Shown here: in pieces, positions 38,487 to 45,549 of the stretch
How positions within the stretch are numbered: position 1 is the stretch's first letter
Layout of the letters: each line of letters begins with the position of its first letter
Assembly: GCF_003443875.1 (NCBI RefSeq)
Contig: NZ_CP027482.1
Coordinates: 124,001 to 188,000, forward strand
DNA from: Aeromicrobium sp. A1-2
Lineage (GTDB): Bacteria > Actinomycetota > Actinomycetes > Propionibacteriales > Nocardioidaceae
Direction: 5' to 3'
DNA length: 64,000 nt
Notes under the pieces: model-generated
The model's database searches: none
Seen by the model: only the letters and a program-made list of their open reading frames with translations
Told to the model about the DNA's origin: nothing
Position numbers and translations under genes: made by a program

Positions 38487-39662
38487 ATGACCGACCGCGC
38501 CTGCGTCGTCTTCGACGAGCACCTGACCGAGTACAACTTCGGTCACTCGCACCCCATGGCGCCGGTCCGCATCGAGCTCACGATGGGCCTCGCTCGGGAG
38601 CTGGGCATCGTCGACGGCCTCGACGTCGTGGGTGCGTCGGCGGCGACCGACGATGAGCTCAACTTGATCCACACGGCCAACTACATCGAGCGCGTGCGCA
38701 AGCTCAGCGACCACCCGACCCACGCGGACTCGACGATCGGACTGGGCACCGAGGACAACCCGGTGTTCGCCCACATGCACGAGGCCAGCGCCCTGATCGC
38801 CGGTGCGAGCGTCGAGGCGGCCAGACGAGTGTGGACCGGCGCAGCACCGCGGGCGGTCAACATCAGCGGCGGACTGCACCACGCGATGCCGGGCAATGCC
38901 AGCGGCTTCTGCATCTACAACGACGTCGCCCTCGCGATCCGCTGGCTCCTGGACAACGGTGCGCAGCGGGTCGCCTACGTCGACGTGGACGCGCACCACG
39001 GTGACGGCGTGCAGAAGATGTTCTGGAATGATCCGCGGGTCCTCACGATCTCGATCCACGAGGGACCGCAGACGCTGTTCCCCGGCACGGGCTTCTCGAG
39101 CGAGACCGGCGGCGAGGGCGCCGAGGGCTCCGCGGTCAACATGCCGTTGCCTCCGGGCACCTCCGACGCGGGCTGGCTGCGGGCGTTCCACGCGATCGTG
39201 CCGCCGCTCGTGCGGGAGTTCAAACCCGACATCCTGGTGACGCAGCACGGCTGCGACTCCCACATGGACGATCCGCTGACCAACCTGATGCTCAGCGTCG
39301 ACGGTCAGCGGGCGTCCTACCTCGCGCTGCGGGATCTCGCCACCGAGGTGTGCGACGGCAAGTGGGTGGCGACCGGCGGCGGGGGCTATGCCGTGATGGA
39401 CGTCGTCCCGCGGGCGTGGGCCCACCTGCTCGCGATCATCGCCGGGGCGCCGCTTGATCCGTCGTCGCTCACCCCCGAGAGGTGGCGCGCCCACATCGAG
39501 CAGCTGCAGGGATTGCCCGGTCCGCAGCGCATGACCGACGGTCGGACCACCGCCTACCGTGGGTGGGAGCAGGGCTATGACCCGGACAGCTGGCTCGACC
39601 GTTCGATCCAAGCCACCCGGGTCGCGGCGTTCCCGCTGAACGGGCTTGATCCACAGCCGTGA
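38487..39662 (+). CDS. acuC: Acetoin utilisation protein AcuC / class I histone-deacetylase family
   Basis: 391-aa zinc-dependent deacetylase of the arginase-deacetylase fold, probably removing acetyl groups from protein lysines such as acetyl-CoA synthetase. GGLHHAMPGNASGFCIYND, the charge-relay and zinc ligands in YVDVDAHHGDGVQ and the later CDSHMDDPL are visible. ATG 38487 is 6 nt after TAGGCT (38475-38480). It follows proC by 9 nt yet appears to have its own leaderless promoter inside the proC 3' end. Confidence 0.9.
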   Translation: MTDRACVVFDEHLTEYNFGHSHPMAPVRIELTMGLARELGIVDGLDVVGASAATDDELNLIHTANYIERVRKLSDHPTHADSTIGLGTEDNPVFAHMHEASALIAGASVEAARRVWTGAAPRAVNISGGLHHAMPGNASGFCIYNDVALAIRWLLDNGAQRVAYVDVDAHHGDGVQKMFWNDPRVLTISIHEGPQTLFPGTGFSSETGGEGAEGSAVNMPLPPGTSDAGWLRAFHAIVPPLVREFKPDILVTQHGCDSHMDDPLTNLMLSVDGQRASYLALRDLATEVCDGKWVATGGGGYAVMDVVPRAWAHLLAIIAGAPLDPSSLTPERWRAHIEQLQGLPGPQRMTDGRTTAYRGWEQGYDPDSWLDRSIQATRVAAFPLNGLDPQP

Positions 39663-39663
39663 T

Positions 39664-39689
39664 GGCCGTCATCGACGTATGAGACGGCC
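39664..39689 (+). terminator. Terminator hairpin after acuC
   Basis: GGCCGTC (39664-39670) pairs with GACGGCC (39683-39689) across a 12-nt loop, immediately after the acuC stop. The stem is only 7 bp, so efficiency is uncertain. Confidence 0.5.
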
Positions 39690-39752
39690 GGGCCGAGAGA
39701 TTTTCCGTATCTACTGTCCCTGAAGCCTCAGGAGGCACTAGTCTCGACCAAG

Positions 39753-39798
39753 GCACGCGCGCTGTTTCTCCGGTGGGGAAGCCGGAGAGCGCGCGTGC
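39753..39798 (+). promoter_or_regulatory. Strong 5'-leader hairpin of the BldC-like gene
   Basis: GCACGCGCGCT (39753-39763) pairs perfectly with AGCGCGCGTGC (39788-39798); inside, CTCCGG (39768-39773) pairs with CCGGAG (39782-39787) around an 8-nt loop. It ends 23 nt before the start codon and lies after a TACTGT -10-like box (39712-39717), so it would be in the mRNA leader. Premature termination or mRNA stabilisation are possible roles. Confidence 0.5.
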
Positions 39799-39821
39799 CC
39801 CTCAGGAAGCAGGTGGTGTCG

Positions 39822-40007
39822 ATGGCATCCGGACCAACGTTCTTGACCGTCGCAGAAGTGGCGGGTCAGATGCGGGTGTCGAAGATGACGGTCTACCGGC
39901 TCGTGCATTCCGGCGAGCTCGAGGCTGTCCGAGTGGGACGATCGTTCAGGGTGCCCGCGCACGCCGTCGAGGAGTTCCTCGGCAAGTCCTACTTCCAGGC
40001 CGGCTGA
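39822..40007 (+). CDS. BldC-like MerR/excisionase-type DNA-binding protein
   Basis: 61-aa winged-helix protein: FLTVAEVAGQMRVSKMTVYRLVHSGELEAVRVGRSFRVP is a complete MerR-like helix-turn-helix and wing, with no effector domain, as in BldC and phage excisionases. It is the Rv0500A/SCO3328-type gene by position between proC and the bS22 gene. BldC-type proteins bind as cooperative head-to-tail arrays. ATG 39822 is chosen; GTG 39816 is in frame. The long leader holds a strong hairpin. Confidence 0.85.
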   Translation: MASGPTFLTVAEVAGQMRVSKMTVYRLVHSGELEAVRVGRSFRVPAHAVEEFLGKSYFQAG

Positions 40008-40209
40008 CCGAGGTCATCGTCGACGCTCGCCCCCCCGGTCTCGCTTCTGGTCGGCGAGAAGTCGGCCCTGTGCTGACGTGTACGCTGGTCACAGCCAAGA
40101 CCGGGGATCGAGGCCGCGCCAAGCGGACCACGTCGATCGTCGATCAGGCCACCAGTCTCAGCATGCACCTGCCACGCTCGCGTGGACAACAAGAATTGAG
40201 TAGTGACCT

Positions 40210-40311
40210 GTGGGTTCAGTCATCAAGAAGCGGCGCAAGCGGATGTCGAAGAAGAAGCACCGCAAGATGCTCAAGCGCACTCGAGTGCAGCGTCGTCGTC
40301 TCGGCAAGTAG
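40210..40311 (+). CDS. Small ribosomal protein bS22 (33 aa)
   Basis: 33-aa extremely basic protein starting [25 protein letters not shown], ending [10 protein letters not shown]. This matches the AURKAIP1/COX24-domain protein identified as bS22 in mycobacterial 30S subunits, where it sits near the decoding region. The position between the BldC-like gene and a galE2-like SDR matches Rv0500B. The 202-nt gap upstream holds a TCTCGC-N9-GCGAGA hairpin near 40033 and a TACGCT box near 40081; nothing else is visible there. Confidence 0.9.
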   Translation: MGSVIKKRRKRMSKKKHRKMLKRTRVQRRRLGK

Positions 40312-40317
40312 CAGCAC

Positions 40318-41301
40318 ATGAGCCGGTCTGTCCTCGTCACCGGTGTCGCCGGGTCGTTCGCGTCTTTGTTTGCGCGTCGACTTGCCGATCTCGGCGAGGA
40401 GGCCGGCATCAGCAAGGTCGTCGGCATCGACACGGTGTTGCCAGCGGGTGACATCGGCCGGGTCAAATTCGTCCGGGCCGACATCCGCACGCCCGTCGTC
40501 GGCAAGGTCATCGCGGTCGAGGACGTCGACACCGTCGTGCACCTCGACCTGCACCCTCCGTCGCGTGGCCGGACCACGGGCGGCAAGGAGCTCAACGTCA
40601 TCGGCACGATGCAGCTGTTGGCCGCGTGCCAGCGTGCGGCGACGGTCAAGAAGTTCGTCCTGGGCTCGTCGAGCGCCGTCTACGGGGCCTCGCCCCGCGA
40701 CCCGGCCATGTTCACCGAATCAAGCCTGGCCCGGGGCGGAGTGCGGAGCGGCTTCCCCAAGGACGTCGTCGAGGTCGAGTCGTACGTCCGGGGGTTCGCG
40801 CGGCGCCGTCCTGAGGTCATCATCACGATCCTGCGGGCTGCCCAGATCCTCAGCACCGAGATCACGACGCCGCTCGGCACCTATTTCACCAGCCCGGTGC
40901 TGCCTGCCGCGATGGGTTTCGACCCGCGCCTGCAGTTCACCAACCTCGAGGATGCCGTCGAGGTCCTGCGACTGGCGATCCTCAACGATCGCCCGGGTAC
41001 GTTCAACATCGCCGGCGAAGGTGTCGTGCTGCTGAGTCAGGCCGCGCGCCGGCTCGGCCGTCCGATCATTCCCTTGCCGCCGCTGGGGTACGCCACGGCC
41101 GCGCGCCGGGTGCTGCGCGCCGCAGGTTCGGACATCACGCCGGACCTGCACCGCCTGCTGACGTACGGCCGGGTGCTGGACACCGCTGCTCTCCGCGACA
41201 TCTTCGGCTACGACGTGCGGCACTCCTCGTTGGACACCTTCGAGGAGTTTCGCCGGTCGGTCCGGCCCGGAGTCATGGCAGTGATGGGGGGACGATCATG
41301 A
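40318..41301 (+). CDS. NAD-dependent epimerase/dehydratase (extended SDR)
   Basis: 327-aa SDR of the Rv0501 (GalE2-like) type. The glycine motif reads VLVTGVAGSFASLFARRL, LGSSSAVYGAS carries the active-site Ser region, and the catalytic YxxxK is not evident: where it should lie is VEVESYVRGFARR, giving Y but no K at +4. It may therefore bind nucleotide without standard SDR chemistry. Starts 6 nt after bS22 and overlaps the next start by ATGA, so the two act together. Confidence 0.82.
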   Translation: MSRSVLVTGVAGSFASLFARRLADLGEEAGISKVVGIDTVLPAGDIGRVKFVRADIRTPVVGKVIAVEDVDTVVHLDLHPPSRGRTTGGKELNVIGTMQLLAACQRAATVKKFVLGSSSAVYGASPRDPAMFTESSLARGGVRSGFPKDVVEVESYVRGFARRRPEVIITILRAAQILSTEITTPLGTYFTSPVLPAAMGFDPRLQFTNLEDAVEVLRLAILNDRPGTFNIAGEGVVLLSQAARRLGRPIIPLPPLGYATAARRVLRAAGSDITPDLHRLLTYGRVLDTAALRDIFGYDVRHSSLDTFEEFRRSVRPGVMAVMGGRS

Positions 41302-42563
41302 CCGACGAGCGCAAGAGCATCGGTTCGGGCGGCAAGGCGGGACGGGGCAACCGGGAGACATCGCCGTCGGCGGCAGCGCGCTCGCTGGCCGGCGGGTCCG
41401 CGGTCAGGAAGCCAGTGGTCAAGGCCAAGCCGGCAGCCCAGCCCGATCCCGCACCGGTTAAGAAGACCACCGCCAAGAAGGCTGTGCCGACCAGCAAGAC
41501 CGCACCGGCCAAGAAGGCCGCGGCGAAGAAGGCGACAGGCCCCGCACGCAGCGCTCCGGAAAAGCCCCGTCTTCGCGCCGTCACGGACGAGGACGCCGCA
41601 GCGGCTGCCGCGGCCGCCGCCGAGGAGGCTGCCAGTCGCACCCGCACGGCCGGTGCCGCGCCGTTGTCCGCCGGGATCCCGATCGACGAGATCCTCGTGG
41701 CCGTCGTGCAGGCCGCGCAGCGGATCCTCGGCACCGACTGGGAGTCGCGCATTGCGACCCTGCTCGCCACGATCCGCAAGCGGATGAACGGTGACTACGA
41801 GGTTGACGAGTTCGGCTTCGACCCGCAGATCACCGAGGTCCTGATCGCCGCGGTTGAGCCGCTGGCCGAGAAGTGGTTCCGGCTCGAGGTCCGCGGCATC
41901 GAGAACATCCCGGCCGAGGGCGGGGCGCTGCTGGTTGCCAATCACTCCGGGACGGTCCCGCTCGACGGCATGATCACGGGCTATGCGGTCAAGAAGTACG
42001 CGGGACGCAATCTGCGGCCCCTGGGGGCCGACCTGGTGTTCTCGTTGCCGTTCGTGGGCCAGGTGGCCCGCAAGGTCGGCGCGACCCTGGCTTGTACCGA
42101 GGACGCCGAGCGGCTGCTTGCGACCGGCGAGCTCGCCGGCGTGTGGCCGGAGGGCTTCAAGGGCATCGGCAAGCCGTTCGCCGAGCGCTACAAGCTGCAG
42201 CGCTTCGGTCGAGGTGGATTCGTGTCGTCCGCGATGCGTGCCCAGGTGCCGATCGTGCCGGTGTCGATCGTCGGCGCCGAGGAGATCTACCCGCTGGTCG
42301 GCAACGTTCCGTCACTGGCTCGTTTGCTGGGCCTGCCGTACCTGCCGATCACGCCGTTCTTCCCGCTGCTCGGGCCGCTGGGCCTGATCCCGTTGCCGAG
42401 CAAGTGGATCATCGAGTTCGGCGAGCCGATCCGCACCGATGCCTACGACCCCGAGTCCGCCGACGACCCGATGCTGCTGTTCAACGTCACGGACCAGGTG
42501 CGCGAGACGATCCAGCAGACGCTGTACGGCCTTTTGGTGGACCGGGGCAACGCGTTCTTCTGA
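41298..42563 (+). CDS. Lysophospholipid acyltransferase family protein with Lys/Ala-rich N-terminus
   Basis: 421-aa protein, Rv0502-like. Residues 1-110 are disordered and Lys/Ala/Pro-rich, similar to histone-H1-like tails, with repeated KKxxxKK elements. The catalytic domain spans about 175-420: VANHSGTVPLDGM is the His/Asp motif with wider His-Asp spacing than the usual HX4D, WPEGFKGIGKP corresponds to the acyl-phosphate binding block, and VPIVPVSIVGAEEIYPL follows. The likely role is glycerolipid or related acyl transfer at the membrane. Coupled to the SDR by a 4-nt overlap. Confidence 0.82.
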   Translation: MTDERKSIGSGGKAGRGNRETSPSAAARSLAGGSAVRKPVVKAKPAAQPDPAPVKKTTAKKAVPTSKTAPAKKAAAKKATGPARSAPEKPRLRAVTDEDAAAAAAAAAEEAASRTRTAGAAPLSAGIPIDEILVAVVQAAQRILGTDWESRIATLLATIRKRMNGDYEVDEFGFDPQITEVLIAAVEPLAEKWFRLEVRGIENIPAEGGALLVANHSGTVPLDGMITGYAVKKYAGRNLRPLGADLVFSLPFVGQVARKVGATLACTEDAERLLATGELAGVWPEGFKGIGKPFAERYKLQRFGRGGFVSSAMRAQVPIVPVSIVGAEEIYPLVGNVPSLARLLGLPYLPITPFFPLLGPLGLIPLPSKWIIEFGEPIRTDAYDPESADDPMLLFNVTDQVRETIQQTLYGLLVDRGNAFF

Positions 42564-42711
42564 GTACCGACCACGCGACGCGAGGGAGTGTCTTCGAGCG
42601 CTCGCGACGCGCGAACGTGCCATGCGGGACGGTAGTCGGACCAGTGACCCGAATCGCTCGGCGGCGCAGCCTCAGGTGATCACCGGGCCGAGCGGGGCAA
42701 AGCCGCTCGAG

Positions 42712-43764
42712 CTACTTTCCGCCGCCAAGCAGACCGTTGAGCAGGCCGGGCACGAGCCCCTCCTGGTCGTCGTCGCCGAGCAACGCGCCGACGACCGGAT
42801 CCGTGATGTCGGCGAGCGACGGGGGCTTGGTCGGCAACGGCGAAGCGAGGATCGGCTTCGGGGTGGGCGTAGAGGTCGGCGTGGAGCCCGTGCCGGCCTT
42901 CGTGCCGTTGGCCGCAGAGTCCGAGGGGGTCGACTTGTCGGTGCTGTCGCTCGCCGAGCCGCTGGTGCCCTTGGCGAGGCCCGACACGGCCGCGACGAGC
43001 TGCTGCACATCGCTGCTCGTGCAGGCGGAACACAGCGAGGATGCTTGGGTGGCCAGGTTGCTGATCGCGGCGGTGGCGGCGTCGAACGAGTCGTCGGCTC
43101 CGGTCGGGAGCACCGTGGACAGGGTCGACAGGTCGGCGGTCGCCTTGGCGGCGAAGTCGTTGACCGTCCGGATCGACTTCTCGTCGCCGCTGTCGGTGAA
43201 GTCGCTGAACAGTGAGGTGGAGCCCGACTCGGCCTGCGAGGAGAAGTCGTCGAGAGCCTTGGCGACCCGTTCGTCGGTGCTGCTGTCAGCGCTCAGCTTC
43301 TGCGCCTCGGCGAGACGTTCGGAGGCCTGCGCGAGCTGGAACGAGCCGCGTGACTCGTCGCTGCGGTGCAGGGCGAGCTCGACGGACTCGACGCTCCGCT
43401 TGACCGGGTAGAGCATCTCGCCGGGCACGGCCGACGCGCTGGAGGCAACCAGGCCGACGACGCCGGCGGAGGCGACGAGGGTCGCGGTGAGTGCGGCGAC
43501 CCGACGTCGGACGGGGTGGCCCTCGCGGGCCGGCGTGGTCGCGGTGCGTGAAGCGGGCGGTGTCGCGACCAGGACCGTCTCGGCCTCGGTCATGAGCTGC
43601 TGGCGGAGGGCATCGCGGAAGTGCGGCGACGGCTCGATCGCGGCAGACGCGCACAGCTGCTCGGCGAATCGCACCAGATCGGCGATGTGCTCGTCGCGGG
43701 GCGCGCGACCACTCCAGGCCTCGTCGAAGGACTGGGCGTCGTCGTTGTCGCGACGGCCGATCAT
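42712..43764 (-). CDS. RsbN-like anti-sigma factor (DUF5667)
   Basis: 350-aa single-pass membrane protein. The N-terminal ~85 residues are cytosolic and would bind the sigma factor, the membrane segment is about 88-112 (VAALTATLVASAGVVGLVA), and the external part begins PGEMLYPVKRSVESVELAL, the DUF5667 core, followed by a Ser/Thr/Pro-rich tail containing one CSAC motif. In Streptomyces, rsbN lies next to bldN and encodes its anti-sigma factor. Here it lies directly downstream of a BldN-like gene and has its own promoter resembling the BldN consensus. GAGGAA precedes ATG 43764. Confidence 0.78.
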   Translation of the reverse strand: MIGRRDNDDAQSFDEAWSGRAPRDEHIADLVRFAEQLCASAAIEPSPHFRDALRQQLMTEAETVLVATPPASRTATTPAREGHPVRRRVAALTATLVASAGVVGLVASSASAVPGEMLYPVKRSVESVELALHRSDESRGSFQLAQASERLAEAQKLSADSSTDERVAKALDDFSSQAESGSTSLFSDFTDSGDEKSIRTVNDFAAKATADLSTLSTVLPTGADDSFDAATAAISNLATQASSLCSACTSSDVQQLVAAVSGLAKGTSGSASDSTDKSTPSDSAANGTKAGTGSTPTSTPTPKPILASPLPTKPPSLADITDPVVGALLGDDDQEGLVPGLLNGLLGGGK

Positions 43765-43800
43765 GGCATGTTCCTCACTGCAGTGGATGTTACGGAGATA

Positions 43801-43829
43801 CCAACGATTCCTGTGCGCGGGAGGTTACG
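43801..43829 (-). promoter_or_regulatory. BldN-type ECF promoter of the rsbN-like gene
   Basis: On the minus strand CGTAAC (43829-43824) is followed after 17 nt by CGTTGG (43806-43801). The Streptomyces sigma-BldN consensus, as I recall it, is CGTAAC, about 16 nt, CGTTGA. It sits 37 bp upstream of ATG 43764. The same CGTAAC-N12-GGAATCGTTG string occurs upstream of the lytic transglycosylase gene. Confidence 0.72.
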
Positions 43830-43861
43830 GTGAAATGACAGGACAAATGTTTCGCGAACAG

Positions 43862-44566
43862 TCATCGTGCGTCCTCCGGCATCGTCTTGGCGAGGCTCCG
43901 GACGGCACGCAGCTGGAGCTGCTTGATGGCACCTTCGCTCCGCCCGAGCGAAGCCGCGGTCTGGGCGATCGACATGCCCTGGATGAACCGCATCAGGATG
44001 CAGTCGCGCTGCTCGTTGGGTAGCGAGTTGACTGCCTCGAACAACATCTCGTTGGAGATCAGCGCCAGGACTTCTTCCTCAGGGCTGGCGACGGTGACCT
44101 TGCCCTCGGGGATCGTCTCGGACACGATCTCGAGCCTGGCGCGGCTGGACTTGAAGTGATCGGCGACGAGATTGCGCGCAATCGTGGTCAACCAGGCGCC
44201 GAAATCCTTGCCCTGCCAGTTGAAACGCTGGATCGCGCGGAGCCCCCGAACGAACGTCTCGCTGGTCAGGTCCTCGGCGAGCTGCTGCGATCCGACCCGA
44301 TAGTAGACAAACCGAAAGACCCCGGTGACGTAGTGGTCGTACAGCTGGCCGAACGCCTCGCCGTCGCCTTCCTTGGCGAGGTCGACGAGTGCGCGCAGAC
44401 GAGTCGCCTCGGGGTCGTGCTCGTCGCGCGGGCTGGGGCTGTTGCCGCTGGACGGTGCGTAGGCCGGGGAGTCCGCGACGGCCAGGGCGATGAGCAGCGA
44501 TCGGTTGTCAGGGGTCGCAAGGGCCAGCGACAGCGCGACGCGCAACGCAGATGTGGCACTCCTCAC
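43862..44566 (-). CDS. BldN-like ECF sigma factor
   Basis: 234-aa ECF sigma factor. Sigma region 2 runs from about residue 58 (LRALVDLAKEGDGEAFG), with LAEDLTSETFVRGL and DFGAWLTTIARNLVADHFKSSR very close to Streptomyces BldN; region 4 is RFIQGMSIAQTAASLGRSEGAIKQLQ. About 55 residues precede region 2. In S. coelicolor BldN the N-terminal extension is a cleaved pro-sequence. GTG 44566 has GGGAGG 5 nt upstream, so the extension is real and not a start error. The gene follows a SerB-like phosphatase by 46 nt and precedes the anti-sigma gene. Confidence 0.85.
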   Translation of the reverse strand: MRSATSALRVALSLALATPDNRSLLIALAVADSPAYAPSSGNSPSPRDEHDPEATRLRALVDLAKEGDGEAFGQLYDHYVTGVFRFVYYRVGSQQLAEDLTSETFVRGLRAIQRFNWQGKDFGAWLTTIARNLVADHFKSSRARLEIVSETIPEGKVTVASPEEEVLALISNEMLFEAVNSLPNEQRDCILMRFIQGMSIAQTAASLGRSEGAIKQLQLRAVRSLAKTMPEDAR

Positions 44567-44612
44567 AGGCCCTCCCTGATCACCGGAAGCCTAACCTGCG
44601 CGGTGGCCTGTG

Positions 44613-45497
44613 TCAGTGCCTTTGTTTTTTTCTGTGACGGAGCGCACGCCACGTCCCAGCGGCCGCGACTGCCGCCACGGCGCCCTTTCCGCCGACCAGG
44701 GCGACCTTGCGCCCGGTGCGATAGTCGCGGATCCGCCAGCCGCTGGACTTGGCATGGGCGCGGAGAGCCGAGTCGGGATTGACTGCACAGGGATGGCCCA
44801 CGAGGGACAGCATCGGCAGGTCGTTGCTGGAGTCGGAGTAGGCGTAGCAGTCCGCCAGGGTCAGGCCCTCACGCTCAGCGATCTCCTTGATCGCCGTGGC
44901 CTTGCCCTCGCCGTGCATCATCTCGCCGACGAGCTCGCCGGTGTAGACGCCGTCGACATGCGCCGAGACGGTGCCAAGGGCGCCGGTCAGACCGAGCCGA
45001 CGTGCGATGACGCTCGCGATCTCGACGGGCGCGGCGGTGACCAGCCAGACTCGCTGACCGCGATCGAGGTGCCATTGAGCGATCGCCCGGGTGCCGGGCC
45101 AGATCTTGTGCGCCATGTTCTCGTCGAAGATCTCCTCACCGATCTCCTCGAGCTCGCGGACCTGGTGCCCGGCGATGAAGGCGAGCGCCGAGGATCGCGC
45201 CTTGGCGATGTGCTCGGGGTCCTCGACGCCGGCGACCCGGAAGTACATCTGCTGCCACGTGGCCTTGAGGATGTCGCGGGTCGTGAAGAACTTGCGACGA
45301 TGCAGTCCACGAGCCAGGTGGAAGATCGAGGCGCCTTGCATGATCGTGTTGTCGACGTCGAAGAACGCTGCGCCGGTCAGGTCGGGCTGCGTCGTGAGAG
45401 CGGTCTCCATCTCCGAGGCCGAGGCAGAGGCCTGGCCGGGAAGGACCGATCGCGACTGCAGATTGCGCGGTTGATCGGGTCGTGCGTCCCGGGGCAT
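44613..45497 (-). CDS. HAD-IB family phosphatase (SerB1/Rv0505c-like)
   Basis: 294-aa HAD phosphatase. Motif I is AAFFDVDNTIMQG, motif II LVTAAP, and motif III with the metal aspartates is YAYSDSSNDLPML; HG-GKATAIKEI carries the Lys. A C-terminal basic stretch follows a hydrophobic region. Substrate may be a phosphoserine-like or lipid phosphate. ATG 45497 is 7 nt after TAGTCT (45510-45505), so leaderless; it is divergent from the acyl-CoA ligase. The order SerB1-like, ligase, glutaredoxin, rex, hemA resembles Streptomyces and mycobacteria. Confidence 0.85.
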   Translation of the reverse strand: MPRDARPDQPRNLQSRSVLPGQASASASEMETALTTQPDLTGAAFFDVDNTIMQGASIFHLARGLHRRKFFTTRDILKATWQQMYFRVAGVEDPEHIAKARSSALAFIAGHQVRELEEIGEEIFDENMAHKIWPGTRAIAQWHLDRGQRVWLVTAAPVEIASVIARRLGLTGALGTVSAHVDGVYTGELVGEMMHGEGKATAIKEIAEREGLTLADCYAYSDSSNDLPMLSLVGHPCAVNPDSALRAHAKSSGWRIRDYRTGRKVALVGGKGAVAAVAAAGTWRALRHRKKQRH

Positions 45498-45549
45498 GTA
45501 ACCGAGACTAACGCCCTCGGTGCGCCGTGGCGTGTGGTTGACTCGGGTC

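Noticed and set aside
37356..39611. Long open frame antisense to proC and acuC
   Set aside because: No domain, and it runs across two conserved sense genes.
39822..40007. Phage excisionase suggesting an integrated element
   Set aside because: Gene order around it (proC, bS22, SDR, acyltransferase) is chromosomal and conserved; no integrase or att-like repeat is nearby. A BldC-type regulator is a better call.
42564..42711. Possible small gene or terminator between the acyltransferase and the anti-sigma gene
   Set aside because: A CGAGCGCTCG palindrome and imperfect 10-bp inverted arms near 42573-42610 exist, but there is no clean stem and no coding signature.
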